From assembly GCA_003563455.1 (NCBI GenBank), contig PWRV01000208.1, positions 1-9,117 on the forward strand: a DNA stretch of 9,117 bases, read 5' to 3'. A program made the position numbers and the translations under genes. This document shows positions 6,360 through 9,117 of the stretch, piece after piece. This stretch comes from Thioalkalivibrio sp. Lineage in GTDB: Bacteria > Pseudomonadota > Gammaproteobacteria > Ectothiorhodospirales > Ectothiorhodospiraceae. The notes below the pieces were generated by a model. That model was not told the origin of the DNA. It saw only the letters and a list, made by a program, of their open reading frames with translations, and did no database searches. The stretch's first letter is position 1. Every line of letters starts with the position of its first letter.

Positions 6360-6639
6360 CGGATGCTTCCTCGTGTATCGACAATTTCTTATATGCGGCC
6401 ATTATAGGCTGGATGCCTTCATCATTCGCAAGCCAGAACCCACCGATGTTCGGCCATTGGCGGTAACGTTGCCCGATTCTGCGGCTTCTGGTGCCTCCGC
6501 CCGAGTGCCGAATCAAACGGCACGCGCAACCAGGGGCGTGAGCAGCCGCCGCTTGTGGCGTAGGCTCTTGTGCTGGATATTGGCCGCACCTGCGAGGTCA
6601 CAAGAAGGGTATGGTCCGGAACTGGTCACGGGTACTCCG
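6360..6639. other. Divergent intergenic region
   Basis: This 280-bp region separates the leftward FmdB-like gene from the rightward hydrolase. It contains the promoter listed separately and a small inverted repeat GTGCCG (6505-6510) and CGGCAC (6518-6523) with a 7-nt loop that could be an operator or hairpin. I saw no convincing promoter for the hydrolase. Confidence 0.5.
6401..6431 (-). promoter_or_regulatory. Sigma70-type promoter for the FmdB-like gene
   Basis: On the minus strand a perfect TATAAT (-10) occupies 6401-6406 and TTGCGA (four of six matches to TTGACA) occupies 6426-6431, with a 19-bp spacer. The predicted transcription start is about 35 nt upstream of the ATG at 6359. A TATAAT word is rare in this GC-rich sequence, which supports the call; the spacer is slightly long. 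Confidence 0.55.
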
Positions 6640-7668
6640 ATGCGTTTTCTCCTGTTGAAGCCGATCCTGCTGGCCGGCGTGCTCGGCGTCATGCTGTTCG
6701 GTGGATGGATCTTCTGGACAGAAACCCATCCCGAGCACGAGCGCGAGCTGCGGATTGCCGCGCAGGAGCAACTCGAAGAGTGGTTTCCCGAAGCGATGTC
6801 CCCCCCGGATCTCTTCGGTTTTCAACCTCCAGCAGCGGATGGTGAGCGCGAGGCGCCCGATGTGGTGCTGATTCACGGCCTCGACGAACCCGGCGGCATC
6901 TGGGACCAGACCCTCGCAGCGATGGCCGAAGCCGGCCTGGAACCCTGGGAGTTCCAGTACCCCAACGACCAGGCGATTGATCACAGCGCCGATCTGCTGG
7001 CCGAATCCTGGTCCGCGCTGCCTGACGACCACCCGGGGATTCTGGTCGGGCACAGTATGGGTGGCCTGGTGATCCGCGACTTCGTAACCCGTTGGCGACA
7101 TCCGGTCGATTCCGTACCCGGGGTGGAAGGCCCGGAGGTCCTGGGCGTCATCCTGATTGCCACCCCCAATCAGGGTTCGGAATGGGCGCGCCTGCGTTCC
7201 TGGCTGGAATTGCGCGAGTGGGTGGCCCAGATCCCCGAGGGCCGGCTGTCGCCGCTGGCCGGTTTGCGTCAGGGCACCGGGGCGGCCAAGATCGACTTGC
7301 GCCCCGACAGCCGGTTTCTGACCGAACTGAATGAGCGCAGCTGGCCCGACTCCGTTCGGGTAAAGATCATCGGCGGGCAACTCGGCGAACCGACGCCGGA
7401 AATGCTGGGTGCGCTGGATCGCCTCGGCGAGGAGTTGGCCGTCGCTGACCTGCGCGCGCGGGTCAAGGCCTGGTGGGCTGAAACAGGTGAAGGGATCGGT
7501 GACGGCGTGGTCCCGGTCTCGTCCCTGCATTTTGACGCCGCGCCGGAGCCGCTGCTGTTCCCGGCAACGCATCGCGGGCTGCTGGTCGAAATGCCCCTCG
7601 CCGAAGGCGCGCCGCCCGCAATCGCTCCGCTGCTGGAGACCGTTCGGAAATGGCGCAGCCTCGACTGA
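6640..7668 (+). CDS. Alpha/beta-hydrolase (lipase/esterase-like) with N-terminal membrane anchor
   Basis: The 342-aa protein starts at ATG 6640 with a hydrophobic segment (residues 3-26, two positive charges near the N-terminus) that should act as a signal anchor or uncleaved signal. The hydrolase domain follows: oxyanion-strand VVLIHGLDEPGG (75-86), nucleophile elbow GHSMGG with Ser139 (137-142), LIATPNQGS (172-180), and likely acid and base residues Asp288 in GDGVVPVSS and His311 in ATHRGLL. The arrangement, especially GHSMGG and the ATPNQGS loop after it, resembles PGAP1-like/GPI-deacylase-type and triacylglycerol lipase families. The substrate is unknown; an ester or lipid acting at the envelope is likely. 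An upstream extension of the frame to 6373 has no protein-like character. The ribosome-binding site at 6640 is weak, but the hydrophobic start fits. It is divergent from the FmdB-like gene with a 280-bp shared intergenic region. Confidence 0.82.
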   Translation: MRFLLLKPILLAGVLGVMLFGGWIFWTETHPEHERELRIAAQEQLEEWFPEAMSPPDLFGFQPPAADGEREAPDVVLIHGLDEPGGIWDQTLAAMAEAGLEPWEFQYPNDQAIDHSADLLAESWSALPDDHPGILVGHSMGGLVIRDFVTRWRHPVDSVPGVEGPEVLGVILIATPNQGSEWARLRSWLELREWVAQIPEGRLSPLAGLRQGTGAAKIDLRPDSRFLTELNERSWPDSVRVKIIGGQLGEPTPEMLGALDRLGEELAVADLRARVKAWWAETGEGIGDGVVPVSSLHFDAAPEPLLFPATHRGLLVEMPLAEGAPPAIAPLLETVRKWRSLD

Positions 7669-7929
7669 CTCCCGGGACCCGCTCCGCATCGCAGATGCTC
7701 CCGCTCGACACCGTTTGTCTGGTTGCTCCCGGGCGCATGGATAGAGCATTGCAACGAGAGTCGCTTTCTCGCTTGTAACGATGCCCGGAATCTAAAGGTA
7801 CGTGGGGTCTGTCGGGACATCGGCTGACGATTCGCCTTTCAGCATGCCCCCGTCGCCTCCGCTTCCAGGTCCACCTGGGTATGTTCTGGTCAAGCCGCAG
7901 CGGACACCTCCGCGACGATAGAGGGGATC
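7669..7929. other. Non-coding stretch after the hydrolase
   Basis: No gene is supported here. A short stem CGAGA/TCTCG (7755-7759, 7767-7771) with a 7-nt loop could be a weak terminator for the hydrolase, but no U-tract follows. The end of the region (about 7874-7921) has a plus frame ending PGYVLVKPQRTPPRR before a TAG, which could be the tail of a decayed gene. I do not recognise it. Confidence 0.4.
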
Positions 7930-8049
7930 ATGATAACGGCACGTGCTTCGCCCTACCCTGCTCCCGGCGTTTACAGTGACGCGATTCGCAGGCTCCAGCA
8001 CAATGGCGTCCAACCTGCCCGAAGAGCCGGGACGCGCATCGGAGGCTGA
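7930..8049 (+). CDS. Possible 39-aa small ORF immediately upstream of the beta-lactamase-like gene
   Basis: ATG at 7930 follows AGAGGGG (about 4 nt away) and the frame runs 39 codons to TGA at 8047-8049, 2 nt before the next ATG at 8052. The product begins MITARASPYPAPGVYSDAI and contains RRLQHNGVQPARRAG. No signal peptide or known motif is visible. The tight spacing would allow translational coupling, with this ORF acting as a leader. The GGAGG that serves the downstream gene lies within its last codons. Chance is a serious alternative for an ORF this short. Confidence 0.3.
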   Translation: MITARASPYPAPGVYSDAIRRLQHNGVQPARRAGTRIGG

Positions 8050-8051
8050 CC

Positions 8052-8840
8052 ATGTACCACCTGGCCCGACTCGCGGCCGTATCGGCGATGATCTTGCTGT
8101 CCGTCACCCTGCTGAGTCCGCAACCGGCATCGGCCGATAGCGGAAACCGACCTCCCGCGGGACTGCCGCCCCCGGCCGCCGAGTTAATCCATGAGTTCAT
8201 CATCCGCCACATGGAAGCGTTGGGGACGCCGGGCCTGACGCTGGCACTGACCGACACCGGAGGGCTGGTTCACGCGTTCCATTACGGCTACTCGAACCTG
8301 GAGCGCGGCGAGCCGGTCACTGCGCAGACGCTCTTACCGATCGGGTCGATCTCCAAGGCCTTCACGGCACTTCTCGCGCTGCAGTTCTCCGGCGAGAAAC
8401 GCATCGACATCGACAGCCCCATCGGGGAGTACCTGCCCTGGCTCGACCCGCCCTCGTCGCTGTCGGGTATCACCGTGCAGCACCTGCTCAGCCACACATC
8501 AGGACTGCCCACCGACCGCGACGACATCCAGAGTTCCCCCTACCGCGTGCTCGCCGCCAGTGACCTGCCAACGAGAACGCCACCCGGCGAGCGTTTCCAT
8601 TACTCGAACGTCGGCTACCAGCTGCTCGGCTACCTGCTTGAGGAAGTCGGCGGCCGACCCTTCGCAGAACTGCTGCGCGAGCGTGCTCTCGGGCAGGGGC
8701 TCAGGGCTTGCGCAAGAGGTCAGCCGTCTGGCTGCGCAATGGCCTCGACGCCTCCCAGCCGGGATGAGACAACCCGCGGACGGCAACACGATGCCGTCTC
8801 GCTACCTGACGGGCACCTCATGGCTGCGTCCCGGGGCTGA
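8052..8840 (+). pseudogene. Serine beta-lactamase-like hydrolase, C-terminally truncated
   Basis: The first 214 residues (8052-8693) are a good match to the class C beta-lactamase/esterase family (Pfam PF00144). They have a Sec signal peptide (hydrophobic core 8-24, cleavage near ASA-DS at 28-29), SISK (Ser99-Lys102, the catalytic SxxK), LLSHTSGLP (145-153) and YSN (Tyr184-Asn186, the second catalytic motif), then GYLLEEVGGRPFAELLRERALG. Members are usually 350-550 aa. Here homology stops abruptly at ALG, where PLGM normally follows, and the last 48 codons (about 8694-8837) are Arg/Ser/Pro-rich and look out of frame. The third catalytic motif (KTG or HxG) is therefore absent. The product should be inactive unless the tail is a sequencing artefact. 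GGAGG lies 6 nt before the ATG. The family includes D-aminopeptidases, esterases and penicillin-binding homologues, so resistance should not be assumed. Confidence 0.75.
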
Positions 8841-8952
8841 AGGATGTGAGGGATCGAATGCGCCCAATAAGGGGCTGTCTGTGCTTGGGCGACCATCTGT
8901 CTGATGCAACCGAGGACTGCGGCCTCGTTCGCCAGGATGTCGTCGGGTGAGA
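8694..8952. other. Unassigned sequence between truncated hydrolase and HigA gene
   Basis: After the point where the hydrolase loses homology, about 260 bp remain before the HigA stop. Frames on both strands were read and none gives a protein I recognise. A plus frame (8560-8904) and a minus frame (8802-9083) stay open but look like GC-rich shadows. TTGCGCAA, a perfect 8-bp palindrome, lies near 8708-8715. The region may be the scar of the deletion or insertion that removed the end of the hydrolase gene. Confidence 0.4.
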
Positions 8953-9117
8953 TCAGGTGACTGATCCAGTGAGACGCACCTGCCCCTTTTGCCGCGAGGC
9001 GGCCTTGCCGTGGCGCGCACGCCAGAGATCGTAGTCGAGCTGCATTCCCGCCCAGACTTCGGCGCGTCCCCCACGTTCCACACCCAGCCAGCGTTCGATG
9101 CGCAAGGCCATCTCGGG
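8953..9117 (-). CDS. higA: HigA family addiction-module antitoxin (partial, N-terminus beyond right edge)
   Basis: Reading leftward from the window edge, 54 codons end at TGA (8953-8955). The protein begins PEMALRIERWLGVERGGRAEV and continues with MQLDYDLWRAR. This matches the second half of the HigA/VapI antidote domain, whose members carry sPemALRL..lG...e.W..lQ..yDLw.A at the end of an XRE-type helix-turn-helix. The helix-turn-helix itself and the usual partner higB (a RelE-like mRNA interferase, normally upstream of higA) would lie to the right, outside the window. In this family the antitoxin binds the toxin and represses the operon. The tail KAASRQKGQVRLTGSVT is less conserved and may be slightly altered. 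The position beside a truncated gene fits an accessory patch. Confidence 0.85.
   Translation of the reverse strand, partial: PEMALRIERWLGVERGGRAEVWAGMQLDYDLWRARHGKAASRQKGQVRLTGSVT

Noticed and set aside
6373..6639. N-terminal extension of the hydrolase from an upstream ATG
   Set aside because: The added 89 residues are Arg/Ala/Ser-rich without structure, cover the promoter of the divergent gene, and would place the hydrophobic anchor in mid-protein.
6598..7749. A 383-codon open frame on the minus strand
   Set aside because: It is the antisense shadow of the alpha/beta-hydrolase, whose catalytic motifs are all on the plus strand.
1..9117. CRISPR arrays, tRNA or rRNA genes
   Set aside because: No regularly spaced direct repeats and no recognisable tRNA or rRNA sequence were seen on either strand.

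Overview
The window is GC-rich DNA with tightly packed protein genes. It looks like a gammaproteobacterium, possibly a Chromatiales/Ectothiorhodospiraceae-type organism. That placement rests on gene style (animal-type class I aldolase, a complete modABC set, an FmdB-like small zinc-ribbon protein, a HigA antitoxin) and GC-rich codon use. It is an inference by eye, because no rRNA or other phylogenetic marker is present.

From the left edge to about 6360, every gene is on the minus strand. Read in transcription order (right to left) they are: an 87-aa FmdB-like protein with a good sigma70-type promoter; a structured 154-bp non-coding insert that resembles a MITE; the molybdate ABC transporter operon modA-modB-modC; a short-chain dehydrogenase/reductase; a GC-rich inverted-repeat block; a class I fructose-bisphosphate aldolase broken by one in-frame TAG; and the N-terminal two thirds of a homocysteine S-methyltransferase-family protein cut by the window edge.

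From about 6640 the plus strand carries a membrane-anchored alpha/beta-hydrolase (lipase/esterase-like). A stretch of about 380 bp without a recognised gene follows, with one possible 39-codon ORF ending 2 nt before the next start. Next comes a secreted serine beta-lactamase-like hydrolase whose C-terminal part is lost, then unassigned sequence, and finally, on the minus strand, the C-terminus of a HigA-type antitoxin that runs off the right edge. This right end looks like a remodelled accessory patch.

Only the mod genes clearly work together: periplasmic binding protein, permease and ATPase for molybdate import. The other genes are individually recognisable housekeeping or accessory functions with no evident shared pathway. 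I did not find a convincing new multi-gene system. The points most worth checking are the amber codon inside the aldolase, the MITE-like element placed exactly at the stop codon of the FmdB-like gene, the GC-rich palindromic block at 2101-2284, the truncated hydrolase next to the HigA gene, and the small ORF in front of that hydrolase.
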